A DNA stretch of 14,183 bases from Syntrophorhabdaceae bacterium. Its GTDB lineage: Bacteria > Desulfobacterota > Syntrophorhabdia > Syntrophorhabdales > Syntrophorhabdaceae. Made by a program: the position numbers and the translations under genes. The stretch spans positions 1-14,183 of the forward strand of contig JAOAFK010000169.1 of assembly GCA_026416315.1 (NCBI GenBank), given 5' to 3'. Below, one piece after another: positions 1 to 7,557 of this stretch. The notes beneath the pieces are model-generated. The model did no database searches, was not told the DNA's origin, and saw only the letters and a list, made by a program, of their open reading frames with translations. How positions within the stretch are numbered: the stretch's first letter is position 1; every line of letters begins with the position of its first letter.

Positions 1-22
1 ATAATCAAATATAAATGTGAAT

Positions 23-28
23 TATAAT
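23..28 (+). promoter_or_regulatory. possible -10 element upstream of purE
   Basis: A perfect TATAAT lies in a very AT-rich 93-base leader ahead of purE. The matching -35 would fall at or before the first bases of the window, so it cannot be judged. In such AT-rich DNA a chance match is easy, so this is only a candidate start for the plus-strand gene run. Confidence 0.3.
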
Positions 29-93
29 CAGGGCTAAAAATATTAAAATAAAAACAAAGATTTTATTAATAAAACAAGAAAAGGAGATGACAT

Positions 94-591
94 ATGAACA
101 GCCCCAGGGTTCTTATACTTTTAGGAAGTGAGAGTGATTTACCGAAAGTGGAAGACTGTATTAATTTTTTGAAAGACATGGGTGTTGTCTTTCAGATAGA
201 TATTTCTTCGGCTCATCGCCAGCCAGAAAAAACCATAGACCATGCAAAAAAGGCAAGAGAAAAAGGTTTTGAGGTAATCATTGCCTTTGCAGGCATGGCT
301 GCACACCTGCCAGGTGTAGTTGCATCCCATACAACTCTGCCTGTAATAGGGGTACCGTTAAGTGGCGGGGTATTAAATGGTGTGGATGCATTACTTTCAA
401 TTGTACAGATGCCAAAAGGCATTCCTGTAGCAACTGTTGGTATTGATGCATCGAGAAACGCAGCTATACTTGCTTGCAAGATTTTAAGCATAAAATACAG
501 TGAAATTAGGGAAAAACTTGAAAAGATGAAACTCGAGATGAAAAATCAGACAAGTGGGTATGAAAAATTAAAGAAATATATGATAGAATAA
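94..591 (+). CDS. purE: PurE, N5-carboxyaminoimidazole ribonucleotide mutase (class I)
   Basis: This cytoplasmic enzyme of de novo purine synthesis moves the carboxyl group of N5-CAIR to give 4-carboxy-AIR. At 165 aa it has normal length. The N-terminal substrate loop GSESD (residues 11-15) is followed by SAHR (39-42), whose histidine H41 matches the catalytic His of E. coli PurE. The AAHLPG segment and the GIPVATVGI stretch are class I features rather than the class II AIR-carboxylase type. A clear AAGGAG ribosome site (81-86) sits 7 bases before the ATG and fixes the start. The partner purK, which makes N5-CAIR, is not in the window, so it must be elsewhere or the enzyme uses another supply. 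The next gene starts 17 bases after the stop. The family call is firm. Confidence 0.95.
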   Translation: MNSPRVLILLGSESDLPKVEDCINFLKDMGVVFQIDISSAHRQPEKTIDHAKKAREKGFEVIIAFAGMAAHLPGVVASHTTLPVIGVPLSGGVLNGVDALLSIVQMPKGIPVATVGIDASRNAAILACKILSIKYSEIREKLEKMKLEMKNQTSGYEKLKKYMIE

Positions 592-608
592 AAATACATA
601 TTACTCTC

Positions 609-1586
609 ATGTTAAACTCCATTACAGATATAGAAGGGATAAAAGTAGGTCATGCATCTGACCTCACAGGGTATACAGGCTGCACTGTAATACTCTGTGA
701 AGAGGGTGCTGTATGTGGACTTGATATAAGGGGCAGTGCTTCAGGAACGAGGCAGACTGATTCTCTTAATATGAGTCATGTAGTAGAACAGGTGCATGCC
801 ATTGTTCTTGCTGGAGGTAGTTCTTTTGGACTTGACGCTGCAAGCGGTGTTGTTAGATACCTCGAAGAAAGAAATATAGGTTTTGATGTGGGCATTGCCA
901 AAATACCGATTGTGCCCACAGCGGTTATATTTGACCTTTTTTTTGGAGACCCAAAAGCAAGACCAACAGCGGATATGGGTTATGAGGCATGCCTTAATGC
1001 TGGAAAGATATTTGATGAAGGAAGTGTAGGTGTGGGGGTAGGGGCAACTGTGGGAAAATTGTTCGAACTACAAAGGGCCATGAAAGGCGGTGTCGGAACG
1101 AGTAGCGTAAGGATGCCAAAAGGGCTAATCGTAGGCGCCTTAGTGGTGGTAAATGCTTTTGGTGATATAATAGATAATGTCACTGGTAAAATTATAGCAG
1201 GTGCACGAATAAGTCCGGATAGTATGAACTTTGCCGATACTGCGAAATGCCTTAAACAGGGGATAACAAAAAAACAATTCGGGCTTGTAAATACAACCCT
1301 TGCGGTTGTGGCAACAAACGCAAGATTTAATAAAAGAGAGATCACAAAGGTTGCCCAGATGGCTCAAGGTGGATTGATGAAGACCATAAATCCTGTGCAT
1401 ACTACCTTTGATGGAGACCTCGTATTTGCTCTTTCTTTGGGAAATGTTGAGGCAGATATAAATGAAGTTGGGGTCCTAAGTGATTTTGTCATTTCAGAGG
1501 CCATAAAGAGGGCTGTAAAAAAGGCGGATGGTTTTGGTATCGTTCCTGCCTTTAAAGATATAAAAAAGGGATGGAAATCTGTTTGA
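609..1586 (+). CDS. P1-family (S58, DmpA/NylC-like) self-processing peptidase
   Basis: This 325-aa protein belongs to the P1 peptidase family, Ntn-type hydrolases that include the aminopeptidases DmpA and BapA and the nylon-oligomer hydrolase NylC. The start reads NSITDIEGIKVGHA, the usual opening of the family. The core holds LAGGSSFGLDAASGV (68-82) and GVGTSSVRMP (161-170). By position, NTTLAVVATNA (228-238) corresponds to GS-[aliphatic]-VVIATDA in DmpA/BapA. Cleavage would then fall at N228/T229, with T229 as the new N-terminal nucleophile, as in NylC rather than the serine of DmpA; this is inferred from motif alignment from memory. No signal peptide is visible, so it is probably cytoplasmic. 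No good Shine-Dalgarno precedes the ATG, which suggests coupling to purE. The natural substrate is unknown. Confidence 0.85.
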   Translation: MLNSITDIEGIKVGHASDLTGYTGCTVILCEEGAVCGLDIRGSASGTRQTDSLNMSHVVEQVHAIVLAGGSSFGLDAASGVVRYLEERNIGFDVGIAKIPIVPTAVIFDLFFGDPKARPTADMGYEACLNAGKIFDEGSVGVGVGATVGKLFELQRAMKGGVGTSSVRMPKGLIVGALVVVNAFGDIIDNVTGKIIAGARISPDSMNFADTAKCLKQGITKKQFGLVNTTLAVVATNARFNKREITKVAQMAQGGLMKTINPVHTTFDGDLVFALSLGNVEADINEVGVLSDFVISEAIKRAVKKADGFGIVPAFKDIKKGWKSV

Positions 1587-1619
1587 CATATTTTTTTAAA
1601 GACAGGAGGCCCGATTAAA

Positions 1620-2357
1620 ATGGATCAATTTAAAGAGATAGCAGATCATATAAAGGAAAAGGGTAATGTTGTTGCCTTTACCGGTGCAGGTATCTCTGTA
1701 GATAGCGGTATCCCCGCATTCAGGGGTGGCCAAGGTTTATGGGAAAAATACGACCCCATGGAATATGCACACATAAGCTCTTTTAGGAGAAATCCTGAAA
1801 AGGTGTGGGTTATGTTGAGAGAGATGGCAGAGGTTATATTTAGCTCTTCTCCGAGCCCAGCCCATCTGGCATTGAGCGAACTTGAGAAAAAAGGGTTTTT
1901 AAGGGCTGTGATCACCCAGAATGTAGATGGTTTACACCAGATGGCAGGAAATAAAAATGTAATTGAATATCACGGAAATCATAGATGGCTTGTGTGTTTA
2001 AGCTGTTCAAAAAAGGTGCCTTTTGAACCTGATGTGATAAAGATAATGCCTTACCCAAGATGCGAAAGATGTAATCACGCATTAAAACCGGATGTGGTGT
2101 TCTTTGGTGAAGGTATACCCATGAGAGAGATGATAAGGGCAAATGATGAGGTAAATAGGTGTAGGATCATGTTTATCATAGGCACTTCAGGTGTTGTTTA
2201 CCCTGCTGCTGATATTCCATATCAGGCAAAATCAAACGGTGCATTAATTGTGGAAATAAATATAGATAGTACACCTTTTACACATTCTATAACTGATTAT
2301 TTCCTTAAGGGCACTGCCTCAGAGATACTCCCAGAGATAACTAAGTATCTGGAGTAG
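1620..2357 (+). CDS. Sir2-family NAD-dependent protein deacetylase
   Basis: This 245-aa sirtuin removes acyl groups from protein lysines, consuming NAD and releasing nicotinamide and O-acetyl-ADP-ribose. Motifs appear in the expected order: GAGIS (22-26) and GIPAFRG in the NAD-binding loop, TQNVDGLH (99-106), the catalytic H118 in EYHGNH, a structural zinc site C126-x2-C129 and C148-x2-C151, and GTSGVVYPA (188-196). Aligning the helix at 59-72 with Sirt5 and E. coli CobB puts L66 and M69 where those enzymes have the Tyr and Arg that bind succinyl or malonyl groups. This favours deacetylase over desuccinylase activity. An AGGAGG site (1604-1609) sits 10 bases before the ATG. The next gene begins 3 bases after the stop, so the two are probably translationally coupled. 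Confidence 0.93.
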   Translation: MDQFKEIADHIKEKGNVVAFTGAGISVDSGIPAFRGGQGLWEKYDPMEYAHISSFRRNPEKVWVMLREMAEVIFSSSPSPAHLALSELEKKGFLRAVITQNVDGLHQMAGNKNVIEYHGNHRWLVCLSCSKKVPFEPDVIKIMPYPRCERCNHALKPDVVFFGEGIPMREMIRANDEVNRCRIMFIIGTSGVVYPAADIPYQAKSNGALIVEINIDSTPFTHSITDYFLKGTASEILPEITKYLE

Positions 2358-2360
2358 TAG

Positions 2361-3440
2361 ATGAATTTAAGGCCACAAAATGATCTTGATAATACCTTTG
2401 CGGTTATTATGGCTGGTGGAAAAGGAGAAAGGTTTTGGCCTATAAGCACAGATGATAAACCAAAACCTTTTGTTCGTATTATAGATAATAAATCTCTCAT
2501 ACAATTGACTTTTGAAAGAATAAACAGATTTTTACCTATTGAGAGGATTTTTGTTGTCTTGGGAAAAATACATCTTGATGTTGCAAAAAAGCAATTGAAT
2601 TTATTGCCAGAAGAAAATTTCATAGTGGAGCCTGAGGGAAGGGATACAGCAGCCTGTATTGGTTTTTCTGCAATACATCTTTTAACGAGGTCCAAAAATG
2701 GTGTGATGATTACCCTACCTGCTGACCATTACGTTGTTGATGTGGAAAAGTTCAACGAAACACTTATAAATGGCGTGAGATTTGCAAAAAGGGGTGATTA
2801 TCTCATTACCATCGGTATCAAACCCACAAGACCTGAGACAGGATACGGTTATATGAGGGCATTTGATGTTTTTGATAAATACAATAATATAAATTGTTAT
2901 AAGGTAGAGAGGTTTGTGGAAAAACCAGATTTTAGCACTGCCCTTGAGTATTTAAAGGATGGAAACTATTACTGGAATGCAGGGATCTTTATATGGAGGA
3001 TTCAATCCATATTAAACGGTTTTAAAAGATATATGCCCGATATGTTTTCACAACTGATAGAGATCCAAAGGTTTCTTGAAAAAAAAGAGGCTAATAAAAT
3101 TCACGAGCTATACAGAGGGTTTGAAAAAACATCTATAGATTATGGAGTAATGGAAAAGGCCAATAATGTCCTTATGCTGAAAGGTGATTTTATATGGGAT
3201 GATATTGGCACATGGCAGGCACTGTTTAGAGTCATGAAAACAGATGAAAACGGAAATTATAGGAGTGGTAACGTTGTTTTAAAAGATGTAAAAGATTCAA
3301 TCATTTTTAGTGAAGAAATCAATATAGGGGTGGTTGGTACTTCCAATCTTATAATTGTTGCTTCAAAACACGGTGTACTTGTATGTGACAGGGACAGGGC
3401 ACAGGATGTAAGAGAGATAGCAAGAAGATTTAGAGAATAA
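2361..3440 (+). CDS. manC: mannose-1-phosphate guanylyltransferase (short form)
   Basis: This enzyme makes GDP-mannose from GTP and mannose-1-phosphate for mannose, fucose or rhamnose units of surface polysaccharide. The nucleotidyltransferase signature GGKGERFWP is at 19-27, followed by KPKPF, EPEGRDTAACIG (90-101), the metal-site region LPADH (119-123), the sugar-phosphate motif FVEKPD (185-190), NAGIF (206-210), SIDYGVMEKA (258-267) and WDDIGTW (279-285). At 359 aa it has only the transferase and its left-handed-helix tail. The C-terminal phosphomannose isomerase domain of long bifunctional ManC proteins is absent. The neighbours are not sugar genes, so this is probably a housekeeping copy. 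The symbol follows common use for the activity; the function call is firm. Confidence 0.92.
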   Translation: MNLRPQNDLDNTFAVIMAGGKGERFWPISTDDKPKPFVRIIDNKSLIQLTFERINRFLPIERIFVVLGKIHLDVAKKQLNLLPEENFIVEPEGRDTAACIGFSAIHLLTRSKNGVMITLPADHYVVDVEKFNETLINGVRFAKRGDYLITIGIKPTRPETGYGYMRAFDVFDKYNNINCYKVERFVEKPDFSTALEYLKDGNYYWNAGIFIWRIQSILNGFKRYMPDMFSQLIEIQRFLEKKEANKIHELYRGFEKTSIDYGVMEKANNVLMLKGDFIWDDIGTWQALFRVMKTDENGNYRSGNVVLKDVKDSIIFSEEINIGVVGTSNLIIVASKHGVLVCDRDRAQDVREIARRFRE

Positions 3441-3445
3441 AGGCT

Positions 3446-4978
3446 TTGATTTCAAAGATATTTACTGCAACCCTTTTCGGAATTAACGGAAAAGTTATAG
3501 AAGTGGAGGTGGATATTACATATGGCCTTCCATCTTTCAATATTGTAGGTTTACCTGAGGCTTCTGTCAAAGAAAGTAAAGAGAGGGTAAGATCCGCTAT
3601 AAAAAATACAGGATTTGAATTTCCCAGTGATAGAATCACCGTTAATCTTGCACCGGCAGATGTGAGAAAAGAGGGATCATCTTTTGACCTACCCATCGCA
3701 GTTGGTATATTAGCCTCCATGGGTGTTATTAAACCGGAAAAAATTAAAGATTTTTTCATTGCAGGTGAAATATCCTTAGATGGAGGTATAAAACCTATAA
3801 GGGGCGTTCTACCCATTACAATCCTTGCCTCTAAAGAGGGAATAAAAAATATAATAGTTCCTGTTGAAAACGGAAATGAGGCTTCTCTTGTGAAAGATAT
3901 CAAGGTATATGGGTCGTCCCATCTTCTTGAAATAGTACGCTTTTTTAAAGGCGAGGGGCAATTAAAAGAATTTCCACAAAATGAATTTGCTTTTATTGAG
4001 TCTTTTCACGAAGAAGGTCTTGACTTCTCAGATATAAAGGGCCAAGCCCATGCAAAAAGGGCGCTTGAGATTGCAGCAAGCGGAGGGCACAATGTATTAA
4101 TGATAGGGCCACCTGGTTCAGGAAAAACCATGCTTGCAAGAAGACTCCCTACGATACTTCCTGAATTGACATACGAAGAGGCGATGGAGACAACAAAGAT
4201 TCACAGCATCGCCGGTTTATTAAATTCTGAGAGATATATTGTTTTAGAAAAACCCTTCAGGGCACCCCATCATACTATATCTGATGCAGGTTTGATAGGC
4301 GGTGGCCATGTACCCAAACCGGGTGAGGTAAGTCTTGCCCATAACGGTGTCCTTTTCCTTGATGAGTTCCCTGAATTCAAAAGAAATGTCCTTGATTCAT
4401 TGCGTCAACCCATGGAAGATGGGTTTGTCACTGTCTCAAGGGTAACCCATTCTGTTACATTTCCAGCAAAATTTATGCTTGTGGCTGCTATGAACCCCTG
4501 TCCATGCGGATACTTTGGTGATTCAAGAAGGGCCTGTATTTGCACTGCATCTCAAATAAGAAAATACAGATCAAGAATTTCTGGCCCACTCCTTGATAGA
4601 ATTGACATTCATATTGAGGTTCCACCTGTTTCCATAAGGGAACTCTCTGAGAATAGACAAGAAGAAAGCTCACGGGAAATCAGAATGAGGGTACTTAAGG
4701 CAAGGGAGATTCAAAAGGCAAGGTTCAAGGATAAAAAGATTGTATGTAATAGCCAGATGACAACAAAGATACTTAAAAAGTACTGTATATTAACAGAGGG
4801 TGGAAATAAAATGATTGAAAAGGCCATAGAAAGATTCGGACTCTCTCCAAGGGCATACCACAGGATATTAAAGGTGGCAAGGACAATTGCAGACCTCGAT
4901 GGGAAAGAATATATAGAAGAGCCCCATATAGCAGAGGCAATCCAGTACAGGGCGCTGGATAAAAGGCAACTATTATAG
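3446..4978 (+). CDS. comM: ComM/YifB-type Mg-chelatase-like AAA+ ATPase
   Basis: This 510-aa protein is full length for the ComM/YifB family. ComM of Vibrio is a hexameric branch-migration helicase that helps integrate incoming DNA in natural transformation, but most holders are not known to be competent. The N-terminal ComM domain (about 1-165) opens with KIFTATLFGI and carries GLPEASVKESKERVRSA. The AAA+ core follows, with Walker A GPPGSGKT (221-228), Walker B VLFLDE (302-307) and AAMNPCPCG (347-355). The paired cysteines C352, C354, C364 and C366 are a family trait. A helical C-terminal lid (about 400-500) contains LSPRAYHRILKVARTIADL. The start is TTG, chosen because it restores the family's usual N-terminus and lies 5 bases after the upstream stop. 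The ribosome site is weak, so expression is probably modest and coupled. Confidence 0.93.
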   Translation: MISKIFTATLFGINGKVIEVEVDITYGLPSFNIVGLPEASVKESKERVRSAIKNTGFEFPSDRITVNLAPADVRKEGSSFDLPIAVGILASMGVIKPEKIKDFFIAGEISLDGGIKPIRGVLPITILASKEGIKNIIVPVENGNEASLVKDIKVYGSSHLLEIVRFFKGEGQLKEFPQNEFAFIESFHEEGLDFSDIKGQAHAKRALEIAASGGHNVLMIGPPGSGKTMLARRLPTILPELTYEEAMETTKIHSIAGLLNSERYIVLEKPFRAPHHTISDAGLIGGGHVPKPGEVSLAHNGVLFLDEFPEFKRNVLDSLRQPMEDGFVTVSRVTHSVTFPAKFMLVAAMNPCPCGYFGDSRRACICTASQIRKYRSRISGPLLDRIDIHIEVPPVSIRELSENRQEESSREIRMRVLKAREIQKARFKDKKIVCNSQMTTKILKKYCILTEGGNKMIEKAIERFGLSPRAYHRILKVARTIADLDGKEYIEEPHIAEAIQYRALDKRQLL

Positions 4979-4980
4979 TA

Positions 4981-5009
4981 TTGTAATCTATGGCTATTTT
5001 GGTTAATAT
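4981..5009 (+). promoter_or_regulatory. possible internal promoter ahead of the signalling genes
   Basis: TTGTAA (4981-4986) and TAATAT (5004-5009) are 17 bases apart, each matching 4 of 6 consensus bases. They lie in the largest gap of the plus-strand run (60 bases). An AAAGG ribosome site at 5026-5030 then precedes the ATG at 5039. The region is AT-rich, so the match could be chance. Confidence 0.3.
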
Positions 5010-5038
5010 AAAAGCCAAGTTTTTTAAAGGTTTAAAAG

Positions 5039-5344
5039 ATGCCTAAGATATCAGTAGAAGGGTTAAAACCTGGAATGGTCATATCGAAACCCGTTTTCAA
5101 TGAAAACGGTGTTGTTATACTGAAAGAAAACACAGAATTGACTGAAAATATAATTAACAGGTTAAAAAAAATGGAGATAGAATATGTGTTTGTGAAGGGT
5201 GAAAGGAAATTTTCCAAAACAAAAGAAGAAATGATTTTAGAGGTTGAAAAGAGGTTTGAACGTGGACAGAACAAACCCCTTATGGAAAATATAAAAAGGA
5301 TTATAAAAGAACATATAGAAGAACTTTATGCCAGGAATAGATAA
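5039..5344 (+). CDS. small stand-alone HD-GYP N-terminal-like domain protein
   Basis: This 101-aa protein has no catalytic motif. Residues 4-54, beginning ISVEGLKPGMVISKPVF and ending EYVFVKG, follow the pattern of the short beta-rich domain often found ahead of HD-GYP phosphodiesterase modules: L-x-x-G-M-hydrophobic, an 'N-G-x-x-x-L-x-x-x-x-x-L-T' stretch, then a helix and V-x-V. Here it stands alone, followed by a charged helical tail (about 60-101). Its last 17 bases overlap the next gene, which encodes an HD-fold protein. The two therefore look like a split version of a two-domain signalling protein and may interact. An AAAGG site 8 bases upstream supports the start. Family resemblance is by pattern only; the function is unknown. 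Confidence 0.75.
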   Translation: MPKISVEGLKPGMVISKPVFNENGVVILKENTELTENIINRLKKMEIEYVFVKGERKFSKTKEEMILEVEKRFERGQNKPLMENIKRIIKEHIEELYARNR

Positions 5345-6164
5345 ACAGAAGCTGAGATTCAAGGTGGAGAATACACAAAATCTGCCCACCATACCTGCAA
5401 CACTAAAGAACATTTTGAACTTCCTTGAAAATTCGTCCATTTCTATCAATAAAATCAGCGATTTCATATCTAAAGACCCTGTTCTTACCATGAAGGTTTT
5501 AAAGATGATAAACTCCCCTGTTTATGGTTTCCCAGGAAGGATCTCATCAGTAAATCAGGCTGTTCTTCTCCTCGGTTTGAATGTCATTAAAGGTATGCTC
5601 CTTGGTGTCTCTGTGTTTGAGCTCATGCAAAAGGCAATGACGGGCCTTTGGGAACATTCATTAGGTTGTGCTGCCCTATCTAATCTTCTGGCAAAAAAGA
5701 AAGGATTAAAATCGCCGGAAGATGTAACAATAGCAGGGCTTTTACACGATATAGGCAAGGTGCTCCTTGCCGTAAATATCCCTGAACTGTATGAAAAATT
5801 GATAGCTGCAACAGACAAGCACGGTTTTACGATACTGGAAGAGGAAAATGCAGTCCTCGGGGTAAATCATGCAGAGGTGGGTTCCTGGATAGCAAAAAAG
5901 TGGAATTTTCCAAACCAACTTATAGAGATCATTCAGTTCCATCATGAGGCACATAAGGCAAAAACTGCCAATTTAGAATGTTGTATAGTTCATCTTTCTG
6001 ATGTTTTGATCAGGGCAAAAGGATTCGGTTTTGCAGGAGACCACTTTGTACCTGAAGTGAACCAGCATGCTTGGGATAATATTGGGCTTTCAGAGGGTGA
6101 TATAAAAGAATTACTTATAAACATGGAAGAATCCCTCGAGGATTATGAGGAATTGGGTGCATAA
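5328..6164 (+). CDS. HDOD-domain signalling protein with intact HD metal ligands
   Basis: This 278-aa protein is an HDOD domain over nearly its whole length. NLPTIPATL (18-26) and the SISINKISDFISKDPVLTMKVL region form the usual helical start, and INSPVYGFPGRISSVNQAVLLLG (61-83) is diagnostic. HDOD proteins are usually non-enzymatic relatives of HD and HD-GYP phosphohydrolases that act in signalling or gene control. This one keeps a plausible full ligand set: H110, H140-D141 in LLHDIGK, H181, H205-H206 and D225. There is no GYP motif, so c-di-GMP cleavage is not predicted, although metal binding is possible. The start lies inside the preceding small gene (17-base overlap), pointing to coupled translation. 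A GGDEF-like gene begins 7 bases after the stop, which fits a shared second-messenger circuit. It may be soluble and cytoplasmic, as no membrane segment is seen. Confidence 0.9.
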   Translation: MPGIDKQKLRFKVENTQNLPTIPATLKNILNFLENSSISINKISDFISKDPVLTMKVLKMINSPVYGFPGRISSVNQAVLLLGLNVIKGMLLGVSVFELMQKAMTGLWEHSLGCAALSNLLAKKKGLKSPEDVTIAGLLHDIGKVLLAVNIPELYEKLIAATDKHGFTILEEENAVLGVNHAEVGSWIAKKWNFPNQLIEIIQFHHEAHKAKTANLECCIVHLSDVLIRAKGFGFAGDHFVPEVNQHAWDNIGLSEGDIKELLINMEESLEDYEELGA

Positions 6165-6171
6165 TTAATCG

Positions 6172-7089
6172 ATGAAGACCATTATTCTTATATCGAAAGA
6201 TAATATCCTTATTGGTACATTTAAAAGTCTCCTTGAAAATTTTTATAATATTGTTGTGTTTAGCACCATTCAATCAGCCATTGAATTTATTTACAACTCC
6301 ATTCCCAATCTTTTAGTCATTGATACTGAACCAAATGATTTTATAACTATAGATATTTTAAATACACTAAAGGGTGATCCCATATTTACACATCTGCCTG
6401 TACTTATTATTATTGAAAATCATAAGAAAATAAACATTGTGGGGACAATTGCTGCTGATGATTTTATTGTAAAATCTGATGTATTAACAGAACTTAAGAC
6501 AAGGATTGAGCTATGTATAAGCAGGGTGGAGAGGATAGTGGAGATAAATCCATTAACAAGACTACCGGGGAATATTTCCATAAACAAACAGATACAAAAT
6601 AGGCTTGACAGCGGCATTATCTTTGCCGTTGCTTATGCAGACCTTGATCATTTCAAGCCTTTTAATGACTATTATGGATTCTCAAGGGGTGATGATGTAA
6701 TAAAGATGACAGGTAGGGTGATTTTGAATACAGTAAAACATTATCAACCCGAAGGTAGTTTTGTAGGCCACATCGGTGGGGATGATTTTATATACCTTAT
6801 GGATATAGACAAGGTAGAGGAAGCAACAAAATCCATTATCAGTTCGTTTAATACAATCATAGCAACATTTTATGAAGAATCTGATAGGGAAAATGGATTT
6901 ATAAAGTCCTTTGACAGGGAAGGAAATGAAAGGGTTTATCCTATTATGGGTCTATCCATTGGTATTGCTACAAATAAAAAAAGAACTTTCAGACACTTTG
7001 GAGAGATGACAGGAATTGCATCAGAGATGAAAAAGGTGGCAAAAAACAGTAGCACAGTTAAGTATATGATTGACAGAAGGCAGGCCTAA
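6172..7089 (+). CDS. degenerate receiver domain fused to a GGDEF-type domain
   Basis: This 305-aa protein has a response-regulator-like domain (about 1-120) and a GGDEF-type domain (about 125-300). In the receiver, D10 and D51 (in LLVIDTEP) could be the acidic pocket and phosphoacceptor, and K101 matches the conserved lysine. The switch Thr/Ser after strand 4 is replaced by isoleucine (LPVLIII), so signalling by phosphorylation is doubtful. The second domain has NPLTRLPGN (126-134), metal-site DLDHFKPFNDYYGFSRGD (157-174) and GGDDF (202-206) in place of GGDEF/GGEEF. The residues where the RxxD inhibitory site would lie are P193 and S196, so that site is missing. It could be a weak diguanylate cyclase or a c-di-GMP or GTP sensor. 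It begins 7 bases after the HDOD gene, with no clear ribosome site. Confidence 0.85.
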   Translation: MKTIILISKDNILIGTFKSLLENFYNIVVFSTIQSAIEFIYNSIPNLLVIDTEPNDFITIDILNTLKGDPIFTHLPVLIIIENHKKINIVGTIAADDFIVKSDVLTELKTRIELCISRVERIVEINPLTRLPGNISINKQIQNRLDSGIIFAVAYADLDHFKPFNDYYGFSRGDDVIKMTGRVILNTVKHYQPEGSFVGHIGGDDFIYLMDIDKVEEATKSIISSFNTIIATFYEESDRENGFIKSFDREGNERVYPIMGLSIGIATNKKRTFRHFGEMTGIASEMKKVAKNSSTVKYMIDRRQA

Positions 7090-7099
7090 TTATATTTAA

Positions 7100-7549
7100 A
7101 TGCACCTTGATGATATTGATAGAAAGATCTTAAACCTCATCCAGCATGAGTTTCCTGTTACAAAAAGACCTTTTTCCCATATCGCAAAGGCAATAGGTAT
7201 TGAGGAAAAAGATGCATTCGAGAGGATAAAAAAACTGAAGGAAAGAGGTATTATCAGAAGAATAGGGCCTGTAATTGAAAGAAAAAAGATAGGTTATGTG
7301 AGTGTTTTATGTGGGCTTTATGTAGAAAAAGATAAAATGGAAGAGATAGCACATGCTATAAACACCTATGCAGGTGTTACCCATAATTATGAAAGGGATG
7401 GAGAGCTGAATCTCTGGTTTACTGTAACTGCGAAAACAAAAGAAGAGATTGATAGTTTTCTTGAAGGGCTGGAGAGAATGTTTTCTGTAAAAATATATAG
7501 ATTTCCAGAAAAAAAGGTTTTCAAGATAAAAACCTATTTTCCTGTTTAA
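7100..7549 (+). CDS. sirohaem decarboxylase subunit (AhbA/AhbB-type, Lrp/AsnC fold)
   Basis: This 149-aa protein has an N-terminal winged helix-turn-helix (LDDIDRKILNLIQHEFP, then LKERGIIRRIGPV at 46-58) and a C-terminal Lrp/AsnC ligand domain. The VTHNYERDGELNLWFT stretch (about 93-108) and the closing PEKKVFKI mark it as the AhbA/AhbB/NirDLGH group rather than an amino-acid regulator. AhbA and AhbB together remove two acetate carboxyls from sirohaem to give 12,18-didecarboxysirohaem in the alternative haem route of sulfate reducers and archaea. Only one subunit is encoded here, with no ahbC or ahbD nearby. I cannot tell AhbA from AhbB, so no symbol is given. The nearby cytochrome operon needs much haem, which fits. 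A dedicated transcription factor is less likely. Confidence 0.85.
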   Translation: MHLDDIDRKILNLIQHEFPVTKRPFSHIAKAIGIEEKDAFERIKKLKERGIIRRIGPVIERKKIGYVSVLCGLYVEKDKMEEIAHAINTYAGVTHNYERDGELNLWFTVTAKTKEEIDSFLEGLERMFSVKIYRFPEKKVFKIKTYFPV

Positions 7550-7557
7550 AAGGCATA

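Noticed and set aside
937..944. Run of eight T in the P1 peptidase gene as a possible frameshift or slippage site
   Set aside because: The frame continues through it with family motifs on both sides, and such runs are expected in AT-rich genes.
980..1345. A 121-codon open frame on the minus strand
   Set aside because: It is antisense to the P1 peptidase core; its hydrophobic, proline-rich translation is what the glycine- and valine-rich coding strand would give by complementarity.
3430..3903. A 157-codon open frame on the minus strand
   Set aside because: It lies wholly inside the strongly supported comM N-terminal region and has no recognisable motif or ribosome site; it is a shadow of the real gene.
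4992..5025. GGCT...AGCC hairpin followed by six T after comM, terminator-like
   Set aside because: The stem has only four good pairs plus a mismatch, and it overlaps a candidate promoter; too weak to call.
5328..6164. Annotation as an active HD-GYP c-di-GMP phosphodiesterase
   Set aside because: There is no GYP motif and the N-terminal half is typical HDOD; only the HD metal ligands are kept.
7100..7549. Annotation as an ordinary Lrp/AsnC amino-acid-responsive regulator
   Set aside because: The VTHNYERD...NLWFT and PEKKVFKI segments point to the sirohaem decarboxylase group; a regulatory role is kept only as an alternative.
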